Source: Hyphomicrobiales bacterium
GTDB lineage: Bacteria > Pseudomonadota > Alphaproteobacteria > Rhizobiales > Rhizobiaceae
Length of the DNA stretch: 64,000 bases
NCBI GenBank assembly: GCA_900466605.1
Contig: UBMU01000008.1
Span: 1-64,000, forward strand
Direction of reading: 5' to 3'
Part shown: piece by piece, positions 10,748 through 18,279 of the stretch
Layout: each line of letters begins with the position of its first letter
Position numbering within the stretch: the stretch's first letter is position 1
Made by a program: the position numbers and the translations under genes
The notes under the pieces: generated by a model
Told to the model about the DNA's origin: nothing
Database searches by the model: none
What the model saw: the letters and a program-made list of their open reading frames with translations, nothing else

Positions 10748-12241
10748 ATGCCCGATACAGCCCAGCGCTCGAACCGCGCGCTCGTCGTTGCCATCATCAT
10801 GCTTGCGACCTTCATGGTCGCGATCGAGGCAACGATCGTCGCGACCGCCATGCCGAAGATCGTCGGTCAGTTGGGTGGCTTCACTTACTACAGTTGGGTC
10901 TTTTCGGCGTTCCTTCTGGCGCAGTCGACGACAACCGTCATCTACGGCAAGCTTTCGGATATCTTCGGCCGCAAGCCGGTGCTGATCGTCGGCATTCTGA
11001 TCTTTCTTGCCGGCTCGCTGCTCTGTGGCTTTGCATGGTCAATGGCATCATTGATCGCGTTCCGCCTGCTGCAGGGACTTGGTGCAGGTGCGATCCAGCC
11101 CGTGACGATGACGATCATCGGCGACCTCTTTACGCTTCAGGAGCGTGGCCGCGTGCAAGGCGTGATGGCGACGGTCTGGGCCACATCGGCGGTCGTCGGG
11201 CCGCTCGCGGGCGGCGTGATCGTCGATACCTTCTCCTGGGCCTGGATCTTCTGGATCAATCTGCCGATCGGTATCGTGTCAATCGCCGCTTTCGCCTTTT
11301 TTCTCAAGGAATCGGTCGCACACAAACAGGCAAAGATCGACTATCTCGGTGCCATTTTGTTTTCGATCGCCGTCGTCGCACTGCTCGTCATACTTACGGA
11401 GGCAGCAGATGCCAAGGCGTGGGTATTGATAGCGCTTGCCATCGTCTTCGTCGTTACCGTCGTCCTTTTCCTGCGGCAGGAGAAGCGGGCGGCAGAGCCG
11501 ATCATTTCCATCGCTTTGTGGAGCCGCCGGCTGGTCGCGACCAGCAACGCCGCCACACTGCTTGCCGGCATGGCGCTGATCGGCCTTTCGACAGTGCTGC
11601 CCATGTATGTGCAGGGTGTCCTCGGGCGGTCGTCGATCGTGGCTGGCTTCACGTTGACCATGCTGGTTGTCGGCTGGCCGCTGGCAGTGATGCTCTCCAG
11701 CCGCTTTTTCAAGGCATTCGGCATCCGCAGGACACTGCGGGTCGGCGGCCTGATGTTTCCCTTCGGTGCGTGCTTTCTGCTCTTCCTGACGCCAAACAGC
11801 CATCCCGCGATTGCCGGAGCGGGCTCCTTCTTGATGGGCTTCGGCATGGGGCTGATCAGCCTGACCAGCATCGCACTCGTGCAGGACAGCGTCGAGTGGT
11901 CGATGCGCGGCAGTGCCACGGCATCGATCATTTTCGCGCGTAGTCTGGGCAATACGCTTGGGGCAACCGTGCTCGGCGCCATCCTTAACGCCGGTATCAG
12001 CCACTACGCCGCAGGCGACACCGCGAGCTCGCTGCACGATGTGCTGAACCAGCCGACAGGGCTTTCCGAACTGGCAGCCGATCCCGCAGTCCGTGCAGTC
12101 TTCGATGCCTCGCTTCACTGGACGTTCTGGGGCGTTGCCGTGGTCGCGGTACTGACATTTCTCTCGGCATGGCTCATTCCAGTCGGACGCGATCATGGCC
12201 TGTCATCGGCGCCGTCAGCCGCCAGCGAAGGATCGCACTAG
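10748..12241 (+). CDS. MFS drug exporter, DHA2 (EmrB/QacA) family
   Basis: 497 aa with about 14 predicted membrane helices, the usual size and topology for DHA2 proton-drug antiporters. The loop 2-3 motif A is visible as GKLSDIFGRKP. The antiporter motif C region reads SAVVGPLAGGVIVD. Helix 1 has the family-typical ATFMVAIEATIVATAMPKI. It should expel toxic compounds across the inner membrane using the proton gradient; the substrate cannot be read. The chosen ATG has GGAGA eight bases upstream. It stands alone, with no membrane-fusion partner adjacent and no adjacent TetR/MarR regulator. Confidence 0.9.
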   Translation: MPDTAQRSNRALVVAIIMLATFMVAIEATIVATAMPKIVGQLGGFTYYSWVFSAFLLAQSTTTVIYGKLSDIFGRKPVLIVGILIFLAGSLLCGFAWSMASLIAFRLLQGLGAGAIQPVTMTIIGDLFTLQERGRVQGVMATVWATSAVVGPLAGGVIVDTFSWAWIFWINLPIGIVSIAAFAFFLKESVAHKQAKIDYLGAILFSIAVVALLVILTEAADAKAWVLIALAIVFVVTVVLFLRQEKRAAEPIISIALWSRRLVATSNAATLLAGMALIGLSTVLPMYVQGVLGRSSIVAGFTLTMLVVGWPLAVMLSSRFFKAFGIRRTLRVGGLMFPFGACFLLFLTPNSHPAIAGAGSFLMGFGMGLISLTSIALVQDSVEWSMRGSATASIIFARSLGNTLGATVLGAILNAGISHYAAGDTASSLHDVLNQPTGLSELAADPAVRAVFDASLHWTFWGVAVVAVLTFLSAWLIPVGRDHGLSSAPSAASEGSH

Positions 12242-12310
12242 ATCATCGCCGACGCCCCGGTTTTGCCGCGGAAAGCTGGAAATCGAACGCGGCGACGTGG
12301 AATCTTTCAA

Positions 12311-12335
12311 GGAACCAGTTCGTGTCTACTTCGTT
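12311..12335 (+). promoter_or_regulatory. EcfG/RpoE2-type general stress promoter
   Basis: GGAAC (12311-12315), a 16-base spacer, CGTT (12332-12335). This matches the alphaproteobacterial general stress sigma factor consensus GGAAC-N16/17-CGTT exactly. It lies 29 bases before the ATG of the small secreted protein, leaving a short leader with AAGGAGAA. Confidence 0.65.
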
Positions 12336-12363
12336 GATCTTCCATCAATGAAGGAGAATTGAC

Positions 12364-12639
12364 ATGCGAAAGACCCTTGTGAACTGTACCGTCGCAGCGA
12401 TGGCGCTCTGTTCGTTCGTCGCTCCCGCCATGGCTGAAAGCGTGATAGTGACACGCGAAAGAAACTACGACGACTACGATCGCGCCCGCCCGGCAATCAC
12501 CATCAACGAACACGGCATCAGACTTGGCGCCGTCCGTGATCGTGACCGCTACGACCGCGACCGTTGCTACACGAAGACGGTAAGAACGATTACCGACGAT
12601 GGCGACGAGATCACCAAGACGGTGCGCCGTTGCCGATAG
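12364..12639 (+). CDS. Small secreted protein of unknown function, stress-promoter driven
   Basis: 91 aa, not assigned to a known family. A Sec signal peptide ends at APAMA (about residue 24). The mature part is rich in Arg, Asp and Tyr and ends in RDRDRCYTKTVRTI...EITKTVRRCR, with two Cys that could form a disulphide in the periplasm. The AAGGAGAA ribosome site is well placed. Directly upstream is an exact EcfG-type promoter. A second gene at 56886 encodes a protein with a similar plan (signal peptide, Arg/Tyr-rich middle, RC-x-EITK-x-V-R ending), so the two may belong to one family. Confidence 0.75.
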   Translation: MRKTLVNCTVAAMALCSFVAPAMAESVIVTRERNYDDYDRARPAITINEHGIRLGAVRDRDRYDRDRCYTKTVRTITDDGDEITKTVRRCR

Positions 12640-12697
12640 CGGCAAGTGGCGGCAGATCTCGCAAAAAACTCCAAGCTTCTAAATTCGATGCGAAGAA

Positions 12698-12802
12698 TTG
12701 CCTCATCAAGGCAACGAGGAAGTGCTGTCAATCCGAATGACTGCGGGCGCCGCAGTCCAAACATAAAAGCAGAAATGACCCGGCTTCGGCCGGGTTTTCT
12801 TT
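12698..12802 (+). ncRNA. Candidate structured RNA or 3' UTR with three hairpins
   Basis: Three successive inverted repeats follow the small secreted gene: TTGCCT/AGGCAA (12698-12714), a perfect 8-bp GACTGCGG/CCGCAGTC (12739-12757), and a terminator hairpin with T-run (12778-12802). It could be a structured 3' UTR of the upstream gene or a 3'-derived small RNA. No known family is recognised. Confidence 0.35.
12778..12802 (+). terminator. Rho-independent terminator
   Basis: ACCCGGC, loop TTCG, GCCGGGT followed by TTTCTTT. It ends the transcript of the small secreted gene, and its tail touches the stop codon of the convergent GntR gene. Confidence 0.85.
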
Positions 12803-13718
12803 ACCGTTGGTTCTTAGCGAAAGAATCATCGGAAGGCGCAGTGGGAATCGATTGCAACAGCGTCTGGCGCGCAGAGCGCAAATGCAGGCGGCAGGAGAAA
12901 TCGATCGCGGCTTGATCGCGGGATTCCAGTGCTGAGATATAATCAAGATGCTCGTGGATCGCGCGCTCGTTGCGTTCGCGCGCGAAAGCCTTGTTCCACT
13001 GGTAGTGATAGTGGAAGATGATCGCGATCGCATCGTAGAAGTCGGCGATAAAACGGTTCTTCGAAGCCGCGTGGATGAGCAAGTGGAAGCGCTCGTCGAG
13101 CGTAGAAAAGTCCTTGTAGCGAGTGTCGAGGTCGCGCAGCATCGCATGGTGCTCGGCCTTGATGTCCGACAGAGCGCGCCACGCGTCGCTCTCAGGCGGA
13201 AGCTTTCCGAATTCCGCTGCCGAATGGACCTCGAACATCTCTCGCACGTCTGCAAGCTCGAGCGCAAAGTCACGCGTAAAGCCCTTGAGGATCCAGTGGC
13301 TGTTTGGTCGCTTTTCTATTAGGCCGAACCGCGAGAAACGGATCAAAAACTCGCGGACGCTCGTGGTGCCGGTGCCGATTTCACGTGCAAGCTCCAGCTC
13401 GTTGATCTGCATGCCAGGTGCTGCATCATCAGACAGGATGCGCTGCATAAAGCTGCGCTCGATGATGTCGTGCAACGAATCCGTTTCTTCCGAGGGGAAG
13501 AAATCGGCCTCGGTCGGCTGTCGGAGGACAACCTTCTGGCGCTTGTTCCAGCGAATGATGCCGGCATCGCTGAGCCTTGTCAGGATGGCCCGCGCAGTGC
13601 TGCGGCTAATTCCGAGCTGCGCTGCGATCTCCGGTTCCGATGGGAGTGCCGCGTCCGTACGCAGAGCGGAGACATAGCGGTTGTACGCCTCCTTGAAGAC
13701 TGTATTCTGCCTTGCCAT
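12801..13718 (-). CDS. GntR-family (FadR/FCD) regulator with an extra N-terminal HTH
   Basis: 305 aa from ATG 13718, chosen because it follows an AGAGGGCGGGG ribosome site; an upstream in-frame start at 13805 lacks one. There are two winged-helix parts. The first (residues 1-65) contains LPSEPEIAAQLGISRSTARAIL. The second (about 80-150) contains MQINELELAREIGTGTTSVREF. An all-helical FCD ligand-binding domain follows (FALELADVREMFE, LDERFHLLIHAASKNRFI). A usual FadR-type protein is about 230-250 aa with one HTH. It diverges from the fucose-type operon, so it is the likely local repressor; the ligand may be the sugar acid. Shared 20-bp motifs at 13884 and 17094 are candidate operators. Confidence 0.85.
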   Translation of the reverse strand: MARQNTVFKEAYNRYVSALRTDAALPSEPEIAAQLGISRSTARAILTRLSDAGIIRWNKRQKVVLRQPTEADFFPSEETDSLHDIIERSFMQRILSDDAAPGMQINELELAREIGTGTTSVREFLIRFSRFGLIEKRPNSHWILKGFTRDFALELADVREMFEVHSAAEFGKLPPESDAWRALSDIKAEHHAMLRDLDTRYKDFSTLDERFHLLIHAASKNRFIADFYDAIAIIFHYHYQWNKAFARERNERAIHEHLDYISALESRDQAAIDFSCRLHLRSARQTLLQSIPTAPSDDSFAKNQR

Positions 13719-13870
13719 GCGCACCCCGCCCTCTTGCCCCGGCAACACGGATCGGCGGCCGCTCGGGTGCGGCGCGAAGCGTGGCAGAAGCTTATCTCTC
13801 AGCAATCCTTATCTTATTTTGGATTGCATGCGGCTGTTTGCCTCCCTCGTCCACAGGATCAATAATCCCG

Positions 13871-13899
13871 TTGACTTGAAAATGTTTATTGTAGATAAA
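13871..13899 (+). promoter_or_regulatory. Sigma-70-like promoter of the fucose-type operon
   Basis: TTGACT (13871-13876), a 17-base spacer, GATAAA (13894-13899). The operator-like element at 13884-13903 covers the -10 region, as expected for a repressor site. Confidence 0.5.
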
Positions 13900-13903
13900 A
13901 AAC
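13884..13903. promoter_or_regulatory. Operator-like element 1 of the fucose-type locus
   Basis: GTTTATTGTAGATAAAAAAC. It matches the element at 17094-17113 at 16 of 20 positions and contains an inverted repeat TTTAT-N5-ATAAA. It lies in the divergent GntR / UxaA region and overlaps the predicted -10. Confidence 0.5.
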
Positions 13904-13955
13904 AAAATCAATGAGCATTCGCCGAGGCAGCGAGTGTTCCCTAGGGAGAAGACTG

Positions 13956-15458
13956 TTGACCAAAGACCCTTGGATCATCCTATCTGCCGGCGACAACGTT
14001 GCGGTCGCGACGGCGGCGATCCCCTCCGGCGCGACGGTCGCCGGCATAGAGACGCGCGAGAAGATCGACCCCGGCCACAAGATTGCACTCGCCGATATTC
14101 CGCTCGGCCAACCCGTCGTCAAATACGGGCAGGCGATCGGGCGTACGACGGCAGACGTGAAGGCAGGCGACCATATTCACAGCCACAATCTGCACTTCGA
14201 AAACGATCGCTTGGCTGCGACCGCCAACTCGGCGCCCGAGGAAGCAAGCGCCGCGGACCGAGCGCGTACGTTTATGGGCTATCGGCGTGACGACGGTCGC
14301 TCTGCGACACGCAACTACATCGGCATCATTGCCAGCGTAAACTGTTCCACCACGGTCTGTCGCGCGATCGCCGACGAGGCCAACCGGACAATCCTTCCGC
14401 ATTTCGACGGCATCGACGGCTTCGTGCCGATCGTGCATGACCAAGGCTGCGGCATGAGCTCGACCGGCGACGGCATGGCAGTCCTCCACCGGACCCTTGC
14501 CGGCTATACCAGGCATGTGAATTTCGGCGGCGTGTTGATGATCGGCCTCGGCTGCGAGGTCAACCAGCTCACGCTCTACGGCCAAAGCGGCGCCGGCAAC
14601 TCCAAACGCCATTTCAACATTCAGGATGCGGGCGGCTCGCGCCGCGCCGTCGAACGCGCCATGGGAATGCTGCGTGAGATTGCTCAGGACGTCGGCAAGC
14701 AAAAGCGGGTGCCGCTACCGATCGGCGATATCATCATCGGCCTGCAATGCGGTGGCTCGGATGGATTTTCGGGGATCACTGCCAATCCGGCGCTCGGAGT
14801 GGCCGCTGACCTGCTGGCGGCGGCCGGCGGCACGGCGATCCTCTCCGAAACCTCCGAAATCTACGGCGCCGAGCACCTGCTGCGCAGTCGTGCCGTCAGC
14901 GATGAGGTTGCCAGGAAGCTCGACGACAAGATCGCATGGTGGGAGAAGTATGTGGCGTTGCACGGAGCGTCGCTCGACAACAATCCCTCGCCCGGCAACA
15001 AGCGCGGCGGCCTCACCACCATCCTCGAAAAATCGCTCGGAGCCGTCGCCAAGGGTGGGCGCTCGCCGTTGACGGCAGTCTATGGGTATGCCGAGCGCGT
15101 CAGCGCGCCGGGACTGGTCTTCATGGATACCCCGGGTTACGATCCGGTCTCTGCAACCGGCCAGGTGGCCGGCGGCGCAAACATGATCGCCTTCACCACC
15201 GGGCGCGGGAGCTGCTTCGGCTGCCGCCCGGCGCCTTCGATCAAGCTTTCCAGCAATTCGGCGCTTTTTGCCTCGATGGAAGAGGACATGGATATCGACT
15301 GCGGCACTATCGCGACGGGTGACGCAACGATCAGCGCCAAGGGCCGCGAGATCTTCGACCTGATCATCGACACAGCATCGGGCAAGAAGACCAAGAGCGA
15401 GGAGTTTGGCTACGGCGATAACGAGTTCGTGCCGTGGCATCTGGGAGCGACGCTCTAA
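13956..15458 (+). CDS. UxaA-family (altronate/galactarate-type) dehydratase, probable sugar-acid dehydratase
   Basis: 500 aa from TTG 13956, preferred for its AGGGAGAA site; an ATG at 13911 adds 15 residues without one. An N-terminal SAF-like domain (ILSAGDNVAVATAAIPSG) is followed by the UxaA catalytic domain with RNYIGIIASVNCS, HDQGCGMSSTGDG, GLGCEVNQ and CGGSDGFSGITANPALG. The Cys-rich GRGSCFGCRPAPSIKLSSN near the end fits an iron-binding enzyme. The family removes water from sugar acids to give 2-keto-3-deoxy acids. The aldose dehydrogenase and FucU mutarotase neighbours suggest L-fuconate as substrate, as for the UxaA-like proteins of the Campylobacter fucose locus. It heads the operon. 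Confidence 0.8.
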   Translation: MTKDPWIILSAGDNVAVATAAIPSGATVAGIETREKIDPGHKIALADIPLGQPVVKYGQAIGRTTADVKAGDHIHSHNLHFENDRLAATANSAPEEASAADRARTFMGYRRDDGRSATRNYIGIIASVNCSTTVCRAIADEANRTILPHFDGIDGFVPIVHDQGCGMSSTGDGMAVLHRTLAGYTRHVNFGGVLMIGLGCEVNQLTLYGQSGAGNSKRHFNIQDAGGSRRAVERAMGMLREIAQDVGKQKRVPLPIGDIIIGLQCGGSDGFSGITANPALGVAADLLAAAGGTAILSETSEIYGAEHLLRSRAVSDEVARKLDDKIAWWEKYVALHGASLDNNPSPGNKRGGLTTILEKSLGAVAKGGRSPLTAVYGYAERVSAPGLVFMDTPGYDPVSATGQVAGGANMIAFTTGRGSCFGCRPAPSIKLSSNSALFASMEEDMDIDCGTIATGDATISAKGREIFDLIIDTASGKKTKSEEFGYGDNEFVPWHLGATL

Positions 15459-15492
15459 ATCACACGCATATCAAGTCTTCAGAGGAGGAATG

Positions 15493-16512
15493 ATGAAGAC
15501 GAGGAGGATCGGCAGGACGGAGCTTGAGGTGACCGAAGTGAGCTTCGGTGGCGCGGCTCTTGGTGGCCTGTATCGGGCCTGCCCGCGCGAGCAGGCCATG
15601 GAGACGCTGGCGGCTGCATGGGACGGCGGCATTCGCTATTTTGATGTCGCGCCTTGGTATGGCCTCGGCCTTGCCGAGCGGCGCTTCGGCGACTTCCTAC
15701 GTGACAAACCGGAGAACGAGTGGGTGCTTTCGACCAAGGTCGGTCGGCTGCTCCGCCCGGTGCCAACGGGAACCGTTCCCGATTACAGCTATGTCGATGC
15801 GCTCTCCTTCGATGCCGACTACGACTATTCCTACGATGGCATCATGCGCTCGGTGGAATTCAGCTACGCTCGTCTCGGCCTCAACCGCATCGATATCCTT
15901 TATGTCCACGATCTCGGGGGATATACACATGGCGCGGCGAAAAACGCCGCTCTGCAGAAGCAATTTCTGGATGGCGGCATCAAGGCGCTCGAGGACCTGA
16001 AGTCCTCCGGAGCGATCAAAGCCTTCGGGCTTGGTGTTAACGAGGTCCCGGTGTGCCTCGACGTGATGCGCAATGCCGACATCGATTGCATCCTCATGGC
16101 GGGGCGGTACACGCTGCTCGACCGGTCGGCAGTTGCCGAGCTTCTGCCGCTTTGCCGAGCCAAGGGCACTTCGCTCGTTGTCGGCGGCGTCTTCAATTCC
16201 GGCATTCTTGCAACGGGACCCGTGCCCGGCTCGCATTTCGACTACATGCCGGCAACGGATGACGTGCTCGCCAAGGTCGCCGCCATGGAGAAGATTGCCG
16301 TCAAGCACGGCGTGCCGCTGGCCGCCCCTGCCCTGCAGTTTCCGCTTCGCGATCCGCTTGTGTCCTCCGTTTTGATCGGCACGGCCAAGCCTTCGAGCCT
16401 GCAACGCAACATAGAGCTTTTCGAGCCGGCCTTGCCGGACACGATCTTCCCCGAATTCGACACCGTGACGCTCGTCGCGCCGCCACTCGGCGAAGACGCA
16501 GTGCGTGTTTAA
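15493..16512 (+). CDS. Aldo/keto reductase, probable L-fucose (D-threo-aldose 1-) dehydrogenase
   Basis: 339 aa. The start is the second of two tandem ATGs (15490, 15493), placed after AGAGGAGG. Aldo/keto reductase barrel with the catalytic Asp-Tyr-Lys-His set apparent as FDVAPWYGLGLAE (Asp, Tyr), LSTKVG (Lys) and YVHDLGG (His). The FDVAPWYGLG-ERRFG and DYSYDGIMRSVEFSYARLGL stretches are typical of the D-threo-aldose 1-dehydrogenase subgroup, which oxidises L-fucose to L-fucono-lactone with NAD(P)+. It lies 34 bases after the UxaA-like dehydratase and 9 bases before fucU, so the three are one operon. No lactonase is seen nearby. Confidence 0.82.
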   Translation: MKTRRIGRTELEVTEVSFGGAALGGLYRACPREQAMETLAAAWDGGIRYFDVAPWYGLGLAERRFGDFLRDKPENEWVLSTKVGRLLRPVPTGTVPDYSYVDALSFDADYDYSYDGIMRSVEFSYARLGLNRIDILYVHDLGGYTHGAAKNAALQKQFLDGGIKALEDLKSSGAIKAFGLGVNEVPVCLDVMRNADIDCILMAGRYTLLDRSAVAELLPLCRAKGTSLVVGGVFNSGILATGPVPGSHFDYMPATDDVLAKVAAMEKIAVKHGVPLAAPALQFPLRDPLVSSVLIGTAKPSSLQRNIELFEPALPDTIFPEFDTVTLVAPPLGEDAVRV

Positions 16513-16521
16513 GGACCGGCC

Positions 16522-16968
16522 ATGCTTAGAGGTATCCACCCTATTCTTAATCCCGACCTGCTGCGTGCAATCGCCCGCATGGGGCACGGCGACGATATCG
16601 TGATTGCCGACGCCAATTTCCCATCGAGCACGATGGGGCCGGAGGTCATTCGCGCCGACGGCGTCAGCGCGACCGACATGGCCGAAGCTATCCTGACGCA
16701 CTTTCCGCTCGACACCTTCGTGCCGGAAACAGCTTGGCGGATGGAGGTCGTTGGCGATCCCGCCGCCGTACCCGACGTCTGTGCAGAATTTCAGGAGATC
16801 GTCTCGCGGCGCGCCGGCGACTTCAAGATTGCCTCTCTCGAACGCTTCGCCTTCTATGAGCGTGCGCGCACGGCCGCTTACATCGTGGCGACGACGGAAT
16901 TCAGGCTCTACGGTAACTTGATTTTGAAGAAAGGTGTTGTTCACCCGCACGAAGTCTATCGCGGCTGA
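16522..16968 (+). CDS. fucU: L-fucose mutarotase, FucU/RbsD family
   Basis: 148 aa, normal length for FucU. The family hallmarks are present: MLRGIHPILNPDLLRAIARMGHGDDIVIADANFP (His near residue 22 is catalytic in the family) and the C-terminal ERFAFYERARTAAYIVATTE. It interconverts the alpha and beta anomers of L-fucose or a related sugar in the cytoplasm, feeding the dehydrogenase encoded just upstream. AAGGACC precedes the ATG. A second family member lies at 53047 beside frcR, with the same N-terminal plan. Confidence 0.88.
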   Translation: MLRGIHPILNPDLLRAIARMGHGDDIVIADANFPSSTMGPEVIRADGVSATDMAEAILTHFPLDTFVPETAWRMEVVGDPAAVPDVCAEFQEIVSRRAGDFKIASLERFAFYERARTAAYIVATTEFRLYGNLILKKGVVHPHEVYRG

Positions 16969-17093
16969 CAGAGCTTCAGACAACAATTGAACAATTGAAA
17001 AAACAACTACTTGCGGCGAATGAAGAAACGATGATCGAGGCACTTGCACTACTTGCAATTTGACTTTCGCTCGGCTAGCTTCTCGTGGTAACT

Positions 17094-17113
17094 GTTTTTT
17101 ATCGATAAAAATC
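17094..17113. promoter_or_regulatory. Operator-like element 2 of the fucose-type locus
   Basis: GTTTTTTATCGATAAAAATC. Its core TTTTTATCGATAAAAA (17096-17111) is a perfect 16-bp palindrome. It matches the element at 13884-13903 at 16 of 20 positions and lies 61 bases upstream of the sugar-binding protein ATG, suggesting both promoters share one regulator. Confidence 0.55.
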
Positions 17114-17173
17114 GCCCGCCTGCGTTCAGTGGGACGATTTCTTGGAGGAGAACGCACCTAGGAGGAGAACCAC

Positions 17174-18160
17174 ATGCGCATGAAATCCATTCTGTCGCGC
17201 CGAGCCTTCACGGCTCTCGCGGGTGCTGCCGCTATCGCCACCGCAATGCCGGTGACGTCGTTCGCAGCTGACGTGACGATCCCGATCATTGTCAAAGACA
17301 CGACGTCTTTCTACTGGCAGATCGTTCTGGCTGGCGCCCGCGCTGCCGGCAAGGATCTCGGCGTCAACGTACCGGAGCTCGGCGCGCAGGCCGAATCCGA
17401 CATCAACGGCCAGATCAGCATTCTTGAGAACGCCGTTGCCGGCAAGCCGGCCGCAATCGTGATCTCGCCGACGGAGTTCAAGGCACTTGGCAAGCCGATC
17501 GACGAAGCTGCCAAGTCCGTTCCGATCATCGGCATCGACTCGGGTGCGGATTCCAAGGCGTTCAAGTCGTTCCTGACGACGGACAACGTTCAAGGCGGTC
17601 GCATCGCAGCGGACGGCCTGGCTGCGGCGATCAAGGAAATGACCGGCAAGGAAGAAGGCGAAGTCGTCATCCTCACCAACCTTCCGGGCGTCGGCTCGCT
17701 TGAGCAGCGCCGTGAAGGCTTCCTGGATCAAGTGAAGACAAAGCATCCGGGCCTCAAGGTCATTGCCGACAAATACGGTGACGGCCAGGCGACCACCGGT
17801 CTCAACATGATGACCGATCTGATCACCGCTAATCCGAACCTTGTGGGTGTCTTCGCCTCCAACCTCATCTTGGGACAAGGTGTCGGCCAGGCGATTGCCG
17901 AAAACAAGCTTGGCGACAAGATCAAGGTCATCGCCTTCGATAGCGACGACAAGACGGTCGGCTTCCTCAAGGACGGCTCGCTGGCCGGTCTCGTTGTCCA
18001 GGATCCCTACCGCATGGGCTACGATGGCGTGAAGACGGCACTGGCCGTATCCAAGGGCGAGAAGGTCGAAGAGAACGTCGATACCGGCGCCAACCTCGTC
18101 ACCAAGGCCAACATGAGCGACCCGAAGATCGACGCTCTGCTGAATCCGAAGATCAAGTAG
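17174..18160 (+). CDS. Sugar ABC transporter periplasmic binding protein (RbsB-like), probable fucose-type sugar
   Basis: 328 aa periplasmic binding protein of the ribose/galactose type 1 fold. The N-terminus MKSILSRRAFTALAGAAA resembles a twin-arginine signal with cleavage after SFA (about residue 31). Family features include IIVKDTTSFYWQIVLAGARAAGKDLG, IDSGADSKAF and the hinge region GVFASNLILGQGVGQA. It should capture the sugar and deliver it to the ATPase and permease encoded next. Two near-identical AGGAGGAGAAC purine runs precede the ATG. It has its own candidate operator and is followed by a strong hairpin before the ATPase gene. Confidence 0.88.
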   Translation: MRMKSILSRRAFTALAGAAAIATAMPVTSFAADVTIPIIVKDTTSFYWQIVLAGARAAGKDLGVNVPELGAQAESDINGQISILENAVAGKPAAIVISPTEFKALGKPIDEAAKSVPIIGIDSGADSKAFKSFLTTDNVQGGRIAADGLAAAIKEMTGKEEGEVVILTNLPGVGSLEQRREGFLDQVKTKHPGLKVIADKYGDGQATTGLNMMTDLITANPNLVGVFASNLILGQGVGQAIAENKLGDKIKVIAFDSDDKTVGFLKDGSLAGLVVQDPYRMGYDGVKTALAVSKGEKVEENVDTGANLVTKANMSDPKIDALLNPKIK

Positions 18161-18172
18161 TGATCTGACGAT

Positions 18173-18208
18173 GGCCGCGCGAGAGAAATCTCGCGCGGCC
18201 TTTCCTTC
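18173..18208 (+). terminator. Intra-operon hairpin after the binding-protein gene
   Basis: Perfect 12-bp stem GGCCGCGCGAGA / TCTCGCGCGGCC with loop GAAA (18173-18200), then TTTCCTTC. It can act as a partial terminator or 3' stabiliser, so that more binding protein than transporter is made. Confidence 0.7.
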
Positions 18209-18279
18209 ACCTGTGATATCGTCCGCATGGGAGCGTGGACGGCCGGTGGAGAGATGGCAATTCGCGAGGAGGAGAGTCC

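Noticed and set aside
15697..17157. Minus-strand open frame of 486 codons across the aldose dehydrogenase and fucU genes
   Set aside because: No domain is recognisable and it spans two well-supported plus-strand genes and a promoter region.
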